From: Cystobacter fuscus
GTDB lineage: Bacteria > Myxococcota > Myxococcia > Myxococcales > Myxococcaceae
Direction of reading: 5' to 3'
Assembly: GCF_002305875.1 (NCBI RefSeq)
Contig: NZ_CP022098.1
Location: forward strand, 11,284,001 to 11,348,000
Length of the DNA stretch: 64,000 nucleotides
Translations under genes and position numbers: made by a program
The notes under the pieces: model-generated
What the model saw: the letters and a program-made list of their open reading frames with translations, nothing else
Database searches by the model: none
Told to the model about the DNA's origin: nothing
In this document: positions 27,966-37,728 of the stretch, piece after piece
Layout of the letters: each line of letters opens with the position of its first letter
Position numbering within the stretch: the first letter of the stretch is position 1

Positions 27966-29255
27966 CTACCGGCGATGGAGGGTGCCGCCCTTCATGACCA
28001 GGCGGACGTGGCGGAGCGCGGAGATATCCCGGGTGGGGTCCCCCTCCACCGCGACGAGGTCCGCAAGCAACCCTGGCTTCACCTGCCCGATAACGTCTTG
28101 CAAGTGGAGCATGCGCGCGTTCACGGAGGTGGCGGCTTGGAGTGCCCGCACGGGAGTCATGCCATGGTCGACCATCAGCGCCAGCTCGCGCGCGTTGTCG
28201 CCATGGGCGAACACGCCCACGTCACTGCCAGCGCAAATCGTCACACCGGCGGCGAGTGCGGCCCGGAAGCTGGCGCGCTTGCGCTGGAGGGCGGCGGGCT
28301 CGGGGTCGCTGCCCTTCTTCCACCCCCCGTACTGGTGAAGGGCGTCACCCGCGGCGAGCGTGGGGCAGAGGAAGACACCGCGCTCGGCCATGAGCTTGAA
28401 GACCTCGGGCGTGCCCCCATCCCCATGCTCGATCGTCTCGACCCCCGCGAGCACCGCGCGGCGCATGCCCTCGGGCGTGCTGGCATGCACCACCACGGGG
28501 CGTCCCCCATCGCGGGCCGTGCGCACGATGAGCTTCAACTCCTCCTCGGAGAACGTGGGCAGCGCCTCGCCCCCGGGCCCCCAGCGATAATCGCCGTAGA
28601 CCTTGATCCAATCCGCCCCCCGGCCCATCTGTCCGCGCACCACGCGCACGAGCGCGTCGACCCCATCGGCCTCCTCGGCGCCCTGGGGGACGTGCCACTC
28701 GGGAGCGAAGCCCTTGGGGCCATAGGAGCCGGTGGCGATGATGGCGCGGGTGGTGGCGAGCACGCGCGGCCCGGGAATGATGCCCTGCTGGATGGCCTGC
28801 CGCAGTCCCACGTCGGCGTCGGCGGCGCCCTCCGTGCCCAGGTCGCGCACGGTGGTGAAGCCAGCCATCAACGTGGCGCGGGCATGGTTGGTGGCGCGGG
28901 CCACCCGGAGCGCCAGCGGCTCGCGCAGCACCTGATCATTCCAGGAGGTCTCGTTGTAGGGGTGCAACAACAGGTGCGAGTGGCCCTCGATGAGACCGGG
29001 CAGGAGGGTGGTGCCGGGCAGCTCGATGACCTCGGCGCCAGCGGGCGCCTTCACCTGGGCCGCTGGACCCGCGGAGGCGATGCGATCCCCTTGGACGAGC
29101 ACGACCCAGCCCTCCTGAGGCTTCGCGGAGACTCCATCGAAGACACGCGCGGGGCGTAGGAGATAGGCGACGGGCGCCGCGGACGCCGTCTGGGCGGCCA
29201 CGAGGCGGGGCACGACGCACAGCAACATGACAAGAAACGAGAGCAGGCAGCGCAT
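27966..29255 (-). CDS. Secreted metal-dependent amidohydrolase (imidazolonepropionase-like)
   Basis: About 429 residues with a signal peptide ([21 protein letters not shown]). Amidohydrolase motifs are all visible: HSH in LIEGHSHLL, a Lys in DWIKVYGDY, a His in VVVHAST, IEHGD and the Asp in CAGSDVG. The family includes Xaa-Pro and Xaa-Lys dipeptidases and other hydrolases of cyclic or peptide amides. The substrate is unknown. It is exported, which fits peptide scavenging. The start at 29255 gives a cleaner signal peptide than an upstream in-frame ATG at 29291. Confidence 0.85.
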   Translation of the reverse strand: MRCLLSFLVMLLCVVPRLVAAQTASAAPVAYLLRPARVFDGVSAKPQEGWVVLVQGDRIASAGPAAQVKAPAGAEVIELPGTTLLPGLIEGHSHLLLHPYNETSWNDQVLREPLALRVARATNHARATLMAGFTTVRDLGTEGAADADVGLRQAIQQGIIPGPRVLATTRAIIATGSYGPKGFAPEWHVPQGAEEADGVDALVRVVRGQMGRGADWIKVYGDYRWGPGGEALPTFSEEELKLIVRTARDGGRPVVVHASTPEGMRRAVLAGVETIEHGDGGTPEVFKLMAERGVFLCPTLAAGDALHQYGGWKKGSDPEPAALQRKRASFRAALAAGVTICAGSDVGVFAHGDNARELALMVDHGMTPVRALQAATSVNARMLHLQDVIGQVKPGLLADLVAVEGDPTRDISALRHVRLVMKGGTLHRR

Positions 29256-29493
29256 GGGGCGGCACGATATGCCCACCCGCCCGGGGCGCATACGGCTCCA
29301 AATACAACAGAGCGCGCGAGCGTGGATTTCGGGTCAATCCTCCACCTCTCACGATTTTTAACGTTTTCTTCTCAGTACGGATCTGGCGGGCTATTCCATT
29401 TCATGCTTTAGTTTGGCTTCTCGACGCAGGCACGCGGCTCCAGACACATCAGGTGTCCGCGGAGTGCGTGCCCGCCAGAACCAGGAGCATGAA

Positions 29494-30705
29494 ATGTTTT
29501 ACAAACCCACGTATCGCGGCATGGCGCTGTTGGGTGTCCTCGGTGGATTGAGCGGATGCACGGTGGACGAGGTGGCGTCCACCGAGAAACTCTCACAGCT
29601 CGAGAGTGCCGCCATCGTCTCCAGCATCAGCGAGGGGGACTACGTCATCCGGTCCGTGATGACGAACAAGTGCATCGACGTGGCGTCGTCCAGCACCGAG
29701 GATGGCGCCAAGGTGCAGCAGTGGGACTGCAACGGCACCAACGCCCAGAAGTTCCACATCTCCCCGACGTCGGATGGCTATTTCAAGATCATCAACGTCA
29801 ACAGCAACAAGGGGCTCGACATCAAGGAGGTGAGCACCGCGCAGAACGCCCAGCTCCATCAGTGGAGCTACGTGGGCGGCGGCAACCAGCAGTTCAAGTT
29901 CGTGGGCCGGGGCAACAGCCAGTTCAGCATGCACGTGCGCCACACGGACATGGCGATCGATCTGTACTGGGGCTCGGCGGACAATGGCACGCAGTACGTC
30001 CAGTACCCGTACACCGGCACCGCCAACCAGCTCTACACCTTCGACAAGGTCGACGGGGGCACCACCCCGCCCCCCACGGGCACGGGCATCGCCGCCATCC
30101 TGAGCGAGGCCACGTTCAACTCGATGTTCCCCGGCCGCAACGGCTTCTACACCTACTCGGCCCTGGTGGCCGCGGCCAACACCTTCCCCGGGTTCGCCAC
30201 CACGGGTGACACCGACACGCGCAAGCGCGAGGTGGCCGCCTTCCTCGCCAACATCGCCCACGAGACCGGTGGCCTCGTCTACATCGAGGAGATCAACAAG
30301 AGCGTCATGTGTGACACGAGCTGGGGCCCTCCGGGCTGCGGCTGCGCGGCGGGCAAGATGTACTACGGCCGTGGCCCCATCCAGTTGTCGTGGAACGGCA
30401 ACTACTGCGCCGCGGGCAACGCGCTCGGCGTGGACCTCAAGAACGACCCCGACCGGGTCGCGCGCGATGCCACCATCGCCTGGCGCACCGGCCTCTGGTT
30501 CTGGATGACCCAGGCGGGCGCGGGCTACAGGCCGGCGCATGACTCCATGGTCAACAACCTGGGCTTCGGTGAGACCATCCGCACCATCAACGGCGCCCTG
30601 GAGTGCAACGGCAAGAACCCCGCCCAGGTGCAGAGCCGCGTGAACAACTACCTGAACTTCACGGGCAAGCTCGGCGTGAACCCCGGCGGCAACACCGGCT
30701 GCTGA
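29494..30705 (+). CDS. Lipoprotein GH19 chitinase with ricin-type lectin domain
   Basis: About 403 residues. The signal ends in GGLSGC, a lipobox, so the enzyme is lipid-anchored. A ricin B-like (CBM13) domain follows at about 45-185, with CIDVASSSTEDGAKVQQWDC and QxF/QxW motifs. A short Pro/Thr linker leads to a GH19 chitinase or lysozyme-like domain (about 200-400), with HETGG (catalytic Glu), YYGRGPIQLSWNGNY and TAIWRTGLWFW-like packing. The enzyme should hydrolyse chitin or peptidoglycan-like glycans of prey. The ATG follows AGGAGCATGAA. Its upstream region contains TTTAACGTTTTC, loosely like the palindrome before the GH18 gene. Confidence 0.88.
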   Translation: MFYKPTYRGMALLGVLGGLSGCTVDEVASTEKLSQLESAAIVSSISEGDYVIRSVMTNKCIDVASSSTEDGAKVQQWDCNGTNAQKFHISPTSDGYFKIINVNSNKGLDIKEVSTAQNAQLHQWSYVGGGNQQFKFVGRGNSQFSMHVRHTDMAIDLYWGSADNGTQYVQYPYTGTANQLYTFDKVDGGTTPPPTGTGIAAILSEATFNSMFPGRNGFYTYSALVAAANTFPGFATTGDTDTRKREVAAFLANIAHETGGLVYIEEINKSVMCDTSWGPPGCGCAAGKMYYGRGPIQLSWNGNYCAAGNALGVDLKNDPDRVARDATIAWRTGLWFWMTQAGAGYRPAHDSMVNNLGFGETIRTINGALECNGKNPAQVQSRVNNYLNFTGKLGVNPGGNTGC

Positions 30706-30710
30706 GTCCC

Positions 30711-30745
30711 CGCGCCTCGCCAGGAACACCTCCTGACGAGGCGCG
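30711..30745 (+). terminator. GC-rich hairpin after the GH19 gene
   Basis: CGCGCCTCG (30711-30719) pairs perfectly with CGAGGCGCG (30737-30745), with additional CAGG/CCTG pairing inside. It starts a few bases after the stop codon. No long U-tract follows. Confidence 0.55.
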
Positions 30746-30817
30746 TCAAGGGCCCTGGAGACGCCTGGGGGGCGGTGCTATGACACAGCCGCTGTCCGCC
30801 CCCCTCCCAGGCCTCCC

Positions 30818-31747
30818 ATGAACAACCTCGGTTCCGTGTCCCGCGTCCTCCTCGTCCTGAGCCTGGGCGCCACCTTGTTGGAAATCCTGGCCTACAAGTT
30901 TGTCTTCAAACGTGAGTATGGCTGGCGTTCCGCCCTGGCGACGCTCGCCGTGATCGTGGGACGGGGCTTCACCCGGCTCATTCCCATCGCGCTCGTCCTG
31001 CCCGGCGCGGCGTGGCTCTACGAGCACCGGCTCTTCGATGCCTCGGCCCATGGTGTGGTGTCCTGGGTGGTGCTCTTCTTCGGCATCGAGTTCTTCTACT
31101 ACTGGTACCACCGGCTGGGTCACCGCGTACGGTGGTTCTGGCTGTCACACGCGGTGCATCACTCGACCAACGAGATCAACCTCGTCGCCGCGGGCCGGCT
31201 CGCGTGGACATCGCAGATCACGGGCGCCTACGTCATCTTCACGCCGCTGGCGCTCCTCGGCTTCACTCCCGAGACCATCCTCGCCGGCTACGCCCTGAAC
31301 CTGAGCTATCAGTTCTGGATCCACGCGGACTGGTTTCCGAAGCTGGGCTTCCTCGAGGGCATCCTCAACACCCCGTCGGCGCATCGCGTCCACCACGCGG
31401 CCAACCTCGACTACCTGGATGCCAATTACGGAGGCGTGCTCATGCTCTTCGATCGCCTCTTCGGCACGTACACCCCCGAGCGCGATGACCTGCCCTGCCG
31501 CTACGGCCTGGTGCACCCGCTGACGACGAACAATCCCTTGAAGATCGTCTTCCACCAGTTCGGCCCGTTCCTGCGTGACGTGATGAGCGCCCGGAGCCCA
31601 CGCGAGGTGTGGGGCTACATCAGCTCTCCGCCGGGCTGGCGACCGGATGGCAACAGCGAGACCACCGAGGACATGCGCCGCAAGGCCGCGGGCGCGAAGC
31701 CAGCCGAGACGACACCGGCTCCAGTCTACGAAGCCGCCCTGCCCTGA
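30818..31747 (+). CDS. Sterol desaturase / fatty acid hydroxylase family membrane protein
   Basis: This 309-residue multi-pass membrane protein has four to five hydrophobic segments. The di-iron histidine boxes are present: HRLGH near residue 98, HAVHHS near 111 and HRVHHAANLDY near 189-199. Family members hydroxylate or desaturate sterols, fatty acids or carotenoids using oxygen. Length is typical. Its substrate cannot be told from sequence. It converges on the SNF2 gene with 15 bp between the stops. Confidence 0.88.
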   Translation: MNNLGSVSRVLLVLSLGATLLEILAYKFVFKREYGWRSALATLAVIVGRGFTRLIPIALVLPGAAWLYEHRLFDASAHGVVSWVVLFFGIEFFYYWYHRLGHRVRWFWLSHAVHHSTNEINLVAAGRLAWTSQITGAYVIFTPLALLGFTPETILAGYALNLSYQFWIHADWFPKLGFLEGILNTPSAHRVHHAANLDYLDANYGGVLMLFDRLFGTYTPERDDLPCRYGLVHPLTTNNPLKIVFHQFGPFLRDVMSARSPREVWGYISSPPGWRPDGNSETTEDMRRKAAGAKPAETTPAPVYEAALP

Positions 31748-31762
31748 GCCCCGTGGGGGGAG

Positions 31763-34700
31763 TCAGTGCATCGTCCGGGCGCGCGGCTCTTCCTCGTCGT
31801 CATCCCGGTCACGAGGCGAATCGCCCCCCTCCAGCAGCGCGAGGAGATCCTGGGTGGTCAACCGGGCCGCGACGTTCGTCCCCTCGAGCACCCCCGCCAC
31901 GAGCGCCCGCTTGTCCGAGTGGAGCGAGAGGATCTGCTCCTCGATGGTGCCGCGCGCGACCAGCCGGTACACCGTCACCGGCCGCGTCTGTCCGATGCGG
32001 TGGGCGCGATCCGTCGCTTGATCCTCGACCGCCGGGTTCCACCAGGGCTCCAGGTGGATGACATAGTCGGCGGCGGTGAGGTTGATGCCCGTGCCACCCG
32101 CCTTGAGGGAGATCAGGAACAGCTCGCCCTCCCCCGCCTGGAACGCATGGATCCGCTTCGCCCGCGCCGCCGCGGGCGTCGACCCATCCAGGTACTGGTA
32201 GGTGAACCCCGCGCGCTCCAACTCCTCGCGAACGAGCTCCAGGTGCGAGGTGAACTGGCTGAACACCAGCACCCGGTGGCCCTCGCTCCGCAGTTCCTCC
32301 AGCAGCTCGATCAGACGCCGCATCTTGGAGGATGAAAGGGCCGACTGCCCATCGTAGAGCCGCGGATGCGAGGCGAGCAGCCGCAACCGCGTGAGCGCCG
32401 CGAGCACCTGGAAGCGCTGCTGCTCGTCACGAATGCCCTTGCCCTGCGTGCTCACCTCCGCCACCGCCGCGAGCCGGGCGTCCTCGTACAGCGTCCATTC
32501 CTCCTCGGAGAGCGCCACGGGCACCAGGATCTCCGTGCGTGGCGGCAGCTCCCGCGCCACCTCGCGCTTGGTGCGCCGCAACAGGAAGGGACGGATGACC
32601 CGCGAGAGGGCAGCGTTCGCCTCGGGATCCTTGCCCCGCTCGATGGGCCCGGCGAAGCGCTCGCGGAACTGCTCCCAACTGCCGAGCAGGCCCGGGAAGA
32701 CGATCGCGAAGAGGCTCCACAGCTCACCCAGGTGGTTCTCCAGGGGCGTGCCCGACAGGGCGATGCGGAAGCCCGCATTCAACTGCCGCGCGGCCCGGGC
32801 CCGCCGGGTGTTCGGGTTCTTCAACGCCTGCGCCTCGTCGACCACGAGCGTCGCGAACTGCACCGCGCCCAGACTCGCCGCATCGCGCACCAGCAGGCCA
32901 TAGCTCACGATGAGCACGTCGTTCTTCTTGAGCTTCGCCAGGCACTTCACGCGATCCGCCTGCTCGGCGTAGAGCACGGGGCGCAGGCCCGGCGCGAAGC
33001 GCTGGATCTCCTCCACCCAGTTGAAGGCCACCGAGGTGGGCGCGAGAACGAGGGCGGGACCAAGCCGCGAGCGATCCAACAGCATCGCGAGCGCCTGCAC
33101 CGTCTTTCCCAGGCCCATGTCATCCGCGAGGCACGCACCCGCCCCCCAGGCCGCCACCCGGCTGAGCCACGCATGCCCCTCCACCTGGTAGTCGCGCAGC
33201 GTGGTTCCCAGCGAGGCGGGAGGCTTCGGCTTGAGCGACAGCGACGCGGCGAGGCGCTCCGTCAACAGCCGCCACGCGGGCGCGACCTCGACCTCGGCGC
33301 CCGCGTCGAACAGCGCGCTGATGGCGGGCACCGCGCCGGGAGACAACTCCACGCGGTTCTTCCCGAGGAAGGCGTGATCCGCCACCGCCTGTAGTCGCTG
33401 TCTCAGGGTGTCACCGAGCTCGACCCACCGGTTGGCATCCACTCGCACGAAGCGCTTCTGCCGCCGGGCCGCGTCCAGGAGGACCGCGAGCTCGATCCTC
33501 CCCGTCTCGACCTTCAGCTCACCCGAGACCCCGAACCAATCCTTCTTGCGCTCGACACGCACCTTCAGGAATTCCGGTCCCGTCGACGAGGTGATGACGG
33601 GCCGCTCGTCCACCCACTCGACCTCGAGCCCCTCCTGGGGCCGCTGCAACGCGGCGACGAGCCGCAGCGCCGACTCCGTGTCCCCGAGGCGGAAGCGGAA
33701 CGGCGGCCCCTCCTCGGCGCCCTCGAGGGGAAGGGGGACGAGCGCCGCGCGGGCACGCTCCTCCTCGGACATCAGGTGGCGGCGCACGTAGCCGCGCTCC
33801 CCGTGACGCGAGAGCAGCACATCGCGCGGGCCCACGCCGGGAGGGTACAGCGGCGCGCCCGGACCGGGCCTCACGAGCAGCTCCAGCTCGAGTGACACAT
33901 CGGGCAACAGGCGCAGGCGGACGACGGGAACCATCTCCGTCGGGTGCTCGCGTCCCTTGAGCGCGGGCGGGACGACGAGGGGCAGCCGTGTCTCGAGGCG
34001 CGACAACCGCTCGAGCAGTTGCTCGTGGCTCTCGGGGGGAAACTGGTCCCCGTGCTTGTCGAGCACGTGCCAGAGCTGCCGCGCCTCCTCGTTCACGTCG
34101 ATGAGCAGGAACCGACCCCGCTCCGCCTCGGCGAGGAACAGCGGCTCGCCCGGGGTGAACGCACGCAGGAGCGCCCCCATCGTCTTGGGGTTGAGACGCT
34201 CGCCTTCGACGGAGGGCTCCAGGCGGATGTGGTCCGCGGCGGAGAGCGCGGTGAAGCCGAGCCGCACCCGCTTCACCTCGAGCGGCTCGTCGGGACGAAG
34301 CTCGAGCGCGACCCGCGGATGTCCGACGAGCGCGAGGAAGGCCCGCGAGGGGTAGGTCCCGGCCGCGCGTGACGCCGGAGCCCAGGAGGCGAGGTGCTCG
34401 GCGACCCGGAGATCCACCTCGGAGAGCAGCTCGCGATGCTCCTCGAGCAGCCGGGCCGCGGTCATCCGCGCGCCGGTGCTCCAGGTGCCCTTGCGCGTCT
34501 GTTTCTTCACCAGGGGCGACACCGTCAGCGCGCCCAGCTCATGCTCGACGCACCACCACACCTCGATTCCCGCACGGGGCCTGGCCGCCTCCGTCTCGAG
34601 CAGCTCGAGGTCCTTCAACGCGCGGGCCCAGCCCGGCAGGAGAAGTTCCTCGGCGATCCTCCGCGCCTCGGGGGCCCGGGCGGGCTCGGCCAGGACGTCG

Positions 34701-35611
34701 AGCACGGTATCGACGAGCGCGAGCGCGTGGGCACAGCCGCGTTGCCGGGCCGCGCAGCTGCACTCGACGCGGCTCTCACCGCCGCCGGGAAACGACAACC
34801 GGGTGGAGACGCCGATGGTGCCGTAATCCGGCCCGGAGCGGACGACCCGGTCCCGCTCCTTCCAGGTGAGCGAGCACGTCGCCGCGTCGAAGCCCCAGGT
34901 CGCCGAGGCCCGGCGCTCGCGGGAGCGCGGAAAGGCCTGGGCCCGGAGCGAGCGGCGCACCTCGAGCAGGCGCGTCCACAACGGCGCGAGCATGGCATCC
35001 GCGTGCGCCTCCCCACGGGCCGCCTCCTCGGAGAGCGCCTGCCGCACCGAGTCCGCTTCCTGGCGCAGGTAGGCCCACGCCGCCTCGGTGATCGCCGTCT
35101 CCAGGCCACTGCCGCGCGCGCCCACGTAGCGCAGGGCCCCCTCGCGCGAGCCCACATCGCGCAGGGCGAGCCCATTGAGGGCGTGCTGGAGTCCATTGCG
35201 CCGCGCCTCGTTGAGGGGCAGCTCCGCCACGAGCACGGACACGGAGACCGCGAGCGCGTGCCGGACGTGGTGCGCGTCCGCCCAGCGCTCCAGGTCCGCG
35301 CGCGTCGCGAAGGGCCCCTCGGGCGGCTCGGCCGGGACAGAACCCTGGGAGAGAAAAGACAGCCCGAGGGCGATGGCATGCTCGCAGACCGCGTCGCGCA
35401 CCGGGCACGCGCAGCGGGACACGAGCGCGCCCCCCGAGGCCGTGAGCCGGACTCGGTACGTCTCCCGTCCCCGGACGAGCCCCTCGAGGGCATCGTTCTC
35501 GAGGGCACAGGAGAGGACCCGCCCCTCGCGCCAGGAGGCCTCACCGGAGAGGAAGGCACTTCCCGAGGCCGCGCGGAGGGAGTCGGCGGTCAGCAACGTG
35601 GACAACGACAT
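31763..35611 (-). CDS. SNF2-family helicase with two SWIM zinc fingers
   Basis: The 1282-residue protein has a SWIM motif near residue 67 (CACPVRDAVCEH) and a second near 288 (CSCAARQRGCAH), both of CxCx6CxH form. A long middle follows, then a SNF2 ATPase at about 780-1270. Motif I is DDMGLGKT (about 830), motif II is DEAQ (about 920), and SGTPLENH is present. The C-terminal helicase lobe has FSQFTSHLELV, SLKAGGTGINLT and DRAHRIGQ. Bacterial relatives of this layout remodel protein-DNA or RNA polymerase complexes, but the role is not established. All ATPase motifs look intact. Confidence 0.92.
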   Translation of the reverse strand: MSLSTLLTADSLRAASGSAFLSGEASWREGRVLSCALENDALEGLVRGRETYRVRLTASGGALVSRCACPVRDAVCEHAIALGLSFLSQGSVPAEPPEGPFATRADLERWADAHHVRHALAVSVSVLVAELPLNEARRNGLQHALNGLALRDVGSREGALRYVGARGSGLETAITEAAWAYLRQEADSVRQALSEEAARGEAHADAMLAPLWTRLLEVRRSLRAQAFPRSRERRASATWGFDAATCSLTWKERDRVVRSGPDYGTIGVSTRLSFPGGGESRVECSCAARQRGCAHALALVDTVLDVLAEPARAPEARRIAEELLLPGWARALKDLELLETEAARPRAGIEVWWCVEHELGALTVSPLVKKQTRKGTWSTGARMTAARLLEEHRELLSEVDLRVAEHLASWAPASRAAGTYPSRAFLALVGHPRVALELRPDEPLEVKRVRLGFTALSAADHIRLEPSVEGERLNPKTMGALLRAFTPGEPLFLAEAERGRFLLIDVNEEARQLWHVLDKHGDQFPPESHEQLLERLSRLETRLPLVVPPALKGREHPTEMVPVVRLRLLPDVSLELELLVRPGPGAPLYPPGVGPRDVLLSRHGERGYVRRHLMSEEERARAALVPLPLEGAEEGPPFRFRLGDTESALRLVAALQRPQEGLEVEWVDERPVITSSTGPEFLKVRVERKKDWFGVSGELKVETGRIELAVLLDAARRQKRFVRVDANRWVELGDTLRQRLQAVADHAFLGKNRVELSPGAVPAISALFDAGAEVEVAPAWRLLTERLAASLSLKPKPPASLGTTLRDYQVEGHAWLSRVAAWGAGACLADDMGLGKTVQALAMLLDRSRLGPALVLAPTSVAFNWVEEIQRFAPGLRPVLYAEQADRVKCLAKLKKNDVLIVSYGLLVRDAASLGAVQFATLVVDEAQALKNPNTRRARAARQLNAGFRIALSGTPLENHLGELWSLFAIVFPGLLGSWEQFRERFAGPIERGKDPEANAALSRVIRPFLLRRTKREVARELPPRTEILVPVALSEEEWTLYEDARLAAVAEVSTQGKGIRDEQQRFQVLAALTRLRLLASHPRLYDGQSALSSSKMRRLIELLEELRSEGHRVLVFSQFTSHLELVREELERAGFTYQYLDGSTPAAARAKRIHAFQAGEGELFLISLKAGGTGINLTAADYVIHLEPWWNPAVEDQATDRAHRIGQTRPVTVYRLVARGTIEEQILSLHSDKRALVAGVLEGTNVAARLTTQDLLALLEGGDSPRDRDDDEEEPRARTMH

Positions 35612-35660
35612 GGGCGGCGGACTCTAACCGCGAGGCGGGTGCCCGGCTGCCCATTCCGAC

Positions 35661-35709
35661 AGGAGGGGCCGCGCCCCGGTCTCCCCGGAGAGCGGGCGAG
35701 GCCCCTCCT
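35661..35709. terminator. Inverted repeat between the GH30 and SNF2 genes
   Basis: AGGAGGGGCC (35661-35670) pairs with GGCCCCTCCT (35700-35709), a perfect 10 bp stem with a GC-rich loop. It lies downstream of the reverse-strand GH30 gene and upstream of nothing else transcribed into it, so it may end GH30 transcription. Confidence 0.45.
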
Positions 35710-35756
35710 CTTCACCCGGGAGCGCTTGACTACCGCCACCGGGGGCCTCTCGTGGC

Positions 35757-37655
35757 CTACTGCTTGACGAGCTCGAACTGGTCGAAGGCCGCCCAGTTCC
35801 CCGCGTTCGCGTCGCTGTAGACGCCCACCTCGATGTTGCCGTTGGTGACCGGGATGTTGTTGATGATGTACTGCGTATAGCCCGTGACGGCGCCAGAGCC
35901 GATCTCCGCCGTCAGCTCGGCGCCACCGTAGCCCTTCGCGTACAGCCGCAGCGCGCGCTGGCCGCCGCTGGAGCGGGCCCACACGCTGGCGCGGTAGGTG
36001 CCGTTGGCCACGGCCTTCGTCTGGCCCGAGATCTGCTGGTAGGCGGCCGCCGAGTAGTGCGTGAGCTTGTAATTGCCCGTGTACGGGTAGTCCGTGTCCA
36101 CCTTGTGCGCCAGCTCGGCGTTGTGCCACTCGGCGTTCCAGCTCGACAGGGTGCCGTCCGCCTCGAAGCCGGGGTTGGCGAGCAGGTTCGTCGCCGTGGG
36201 GGCGTTCTCACGCGCCCACACGTAGGTGCCCACGGTCTTCGCCGGCAGCGTGGCGAGCAGCTCCCAGCCCTCGGACGCGAGCTTGAAGCGCTGGCTGGAG
36301 GCGGTCTGGTTGATGACCACGGAGACGATGGTGTTGTCCGGGTTGAGGAAGGACACGTTCGTCACCGTGCTGGCCGAGCCGTAGGTGCTGGAGATGCGTT
36401 TGGCGCCCGCCTTCACGTACTTGGAGTACTGGCCGATCAGGTAGACCTCGGGAAGGGCCCAGTAGTTGTCGTAGGAGGAGGCGCTCTGGATGAGCATCGT
36501 GGGGCCGGGCGTCCCGGTCCACTTCTCCGGCTGGATGTTGCTGTCCAGCATCGTCACCCAGCCGTTGTAGCCCGCGGCCCAGTTGCGGAAGTACTGCGCC
36601 ATGCGGTCCGCTCCGCTCGTGCCCCAGACCGAGCGCTCGGTCATCATGATGTTCTTGCCAGGCCAGGCGTTGCGCACCTGGGTCATGCTGCTGGGGTCGC
36701 CCGCGTAGTCGTGGAACGCCACGCCGTCCGTCGCCGCGTTCCCGGCGGCATCGTTCAGGGTAGGCGTCACATAGGCCAGCGCCGAGTCGAAGTTGTGGTC
36801 GAACGCCCAGATGCGGGTGCTCAAGCCGTTCGCGTTCAGCTCGTTCTTCAGGGCGACGATGAGCTGGCGCGCCTGGGTCGAATCCACCGAGGTGCTGGGG
36901 TAGTCCGGCGCCTGATACAGGGGCTCGTTCTGCACGGTCAGCGCGTAGATGGGGATGCCCTGCGCCTGGTAGGCCTGGATGGCCTTGCGGTAGTACGTCG
37001 CCAGGGTCGGGATGTACTGGGACAGCAGCTTGCCGCCGATGAGGCTGCCGTTGTCCTTCATCCAGGCGGGCGGGCTCCACGGGCTCGCGAAGATCTTCAG
37101 GTTCGGGTTGACCGCCAGCGCCTGCTTGATCGTCGAGACGATGTTGTAGTCGATGTCCTTCTGGATGGAGAAGTACGTGAGGTTCGGGTCGGTCTGGCCA
37201 GCGGGCCGGTCGTCGTAGGTGTAGAACTGGCGGCCGGTGAAGTCAGACGTGCCGAAGGTGATGCGCAGCAGGTTCATGCCCGCCCCGGTGGCCGGATCGA
37301 GCAGCTTCTTCAAGACCTCCGTGCGCTTCGCCTGGGACATGCGCGAGAGGTTGAAGACCGTCGACTCCTCCAGCGAGGTGCCGATGCCCAGCATCGTCTG
37401 GAACTGCACCGAGGGGTCCACCGCCAGCGTGGTGGCCGAGGTGGTGGTCGGGCTCGTCAGGGCGATGTTCGCCTGCGGGCTCAGCGCATAGGGAATGGAC
37501 AGGGGACCGCTGAACCAGGCGCCGTCACCGGGGTTCTTCTCCGAACTCCAGATGACCTGCGCGGAGGGCGCGGCCGAGGCGGCCGTTCCCATCACGAGCG
37601 CCCCGAATGCCAGGGCGGACGTCGTCAAGCGCTTCCATGGGGTAAGGAATGCCAT
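35757..37655 (-). CDS. Secreted GH30 glycoside hydrolase with C-terminal carbohydrate-binding module
   Basis: The 632-residue protein has a signal peptide (TTSALAFGALVMGTAASAAP). The GH30 catalytic domain (about 35-490) shows SPWSPPAWMKDNGSLIGG, the acid/base Glu in LTVQNEPLYQA and the nucleophile Glu in MMTERSVWG. A beta-sandwich tail (about 493-632) resembles CBM-type modules that bind xylan or glucans. The family includes beta-1,6-glucanases, glucosylceramidases and xylanases, and the specificity is open. The tail is almost the same as that of the neighbouring GH18 chitinase. The GH30 gene lies 73 bp upstream of the SNF2-side terminator region and downstream of the GH18 gene on the same strand. 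Confidence 0.92.
   Translation of the reverse strand: MAFLTPWKRLTTSALAFGALVMGTAASAAPSAQVIWSSEKNPGDGAWFSGPLSIPYALSPQANIALTSPTTTSATTLAVDPSVQFQTMLGIGTSLEESTVFNLSRMSQAKRTEVLKKLLDPATGAGMNLLRITFGTSDFTGRQFYTYDDRPAGQTDPNLTYFSIQKDIDYNIVSTIKQALAVNPNLKIFASPWSPPAWMKDNGSLIGGKLLSQYIPTLATYYRKAIQAYQAQGIPIYALTVQNEPLYQAPDYPSTSVDSTQARQLIVALKNELNANGLSTRIWAFDHNFDSALAYVTPTLNDAAGNAATDGVAFHDYAGDPSSMTQVRNAWPGKNIMMTERSVWGTSGADRMAQYFRNWAAGYNGWVTMLDSNIQPEKWTGTPGPTMLIQSASSYDNYWALPEVYLIGQYSKYVKAGAKRISSTYGSASTVTNVSFLNPDNTIVSVVINQTASSQRFKLASEGWELLATLPAKTVGTYVWARENAPTATNLLANPGFEADGTLSSWNAEWHNAELAHKVDTDYPYTGNYKLTHYSAAAYQQISGQTKAVANGTYRASVWARSSGGQRALRLYAKGYGGAELTAEIGSGAVTGYTQYIINNIPVTNGNIEVGVYSDANAGNWAAFDQFELVKQ
35760..36180 (-). 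repeat. Duplicated carbohydrate-binding module, GH30 copy
   Basis: About 420 bp coding for the last 140 residues of GH30 match the 3' end of the GH18 gene (37732-38150). The protein copies are identical over long runs, for instance VANGTYRASVWARSSGGQ and the ending NAGNWAAFDQFELVKQ. I estimate about 80-85 percent protein identity by eye. The pattern suggests recent module transfer or gene conversion between neighbouring hydrolases. Confidence 0.85.
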
Positions 37656-37728
37656 GTCTTGGTTCTTTCGTGTTCAAGCGACGGGACGGCACCCGGTGCC
37701 TCACCGAGGCACCGGGAACCGCGGAGGC

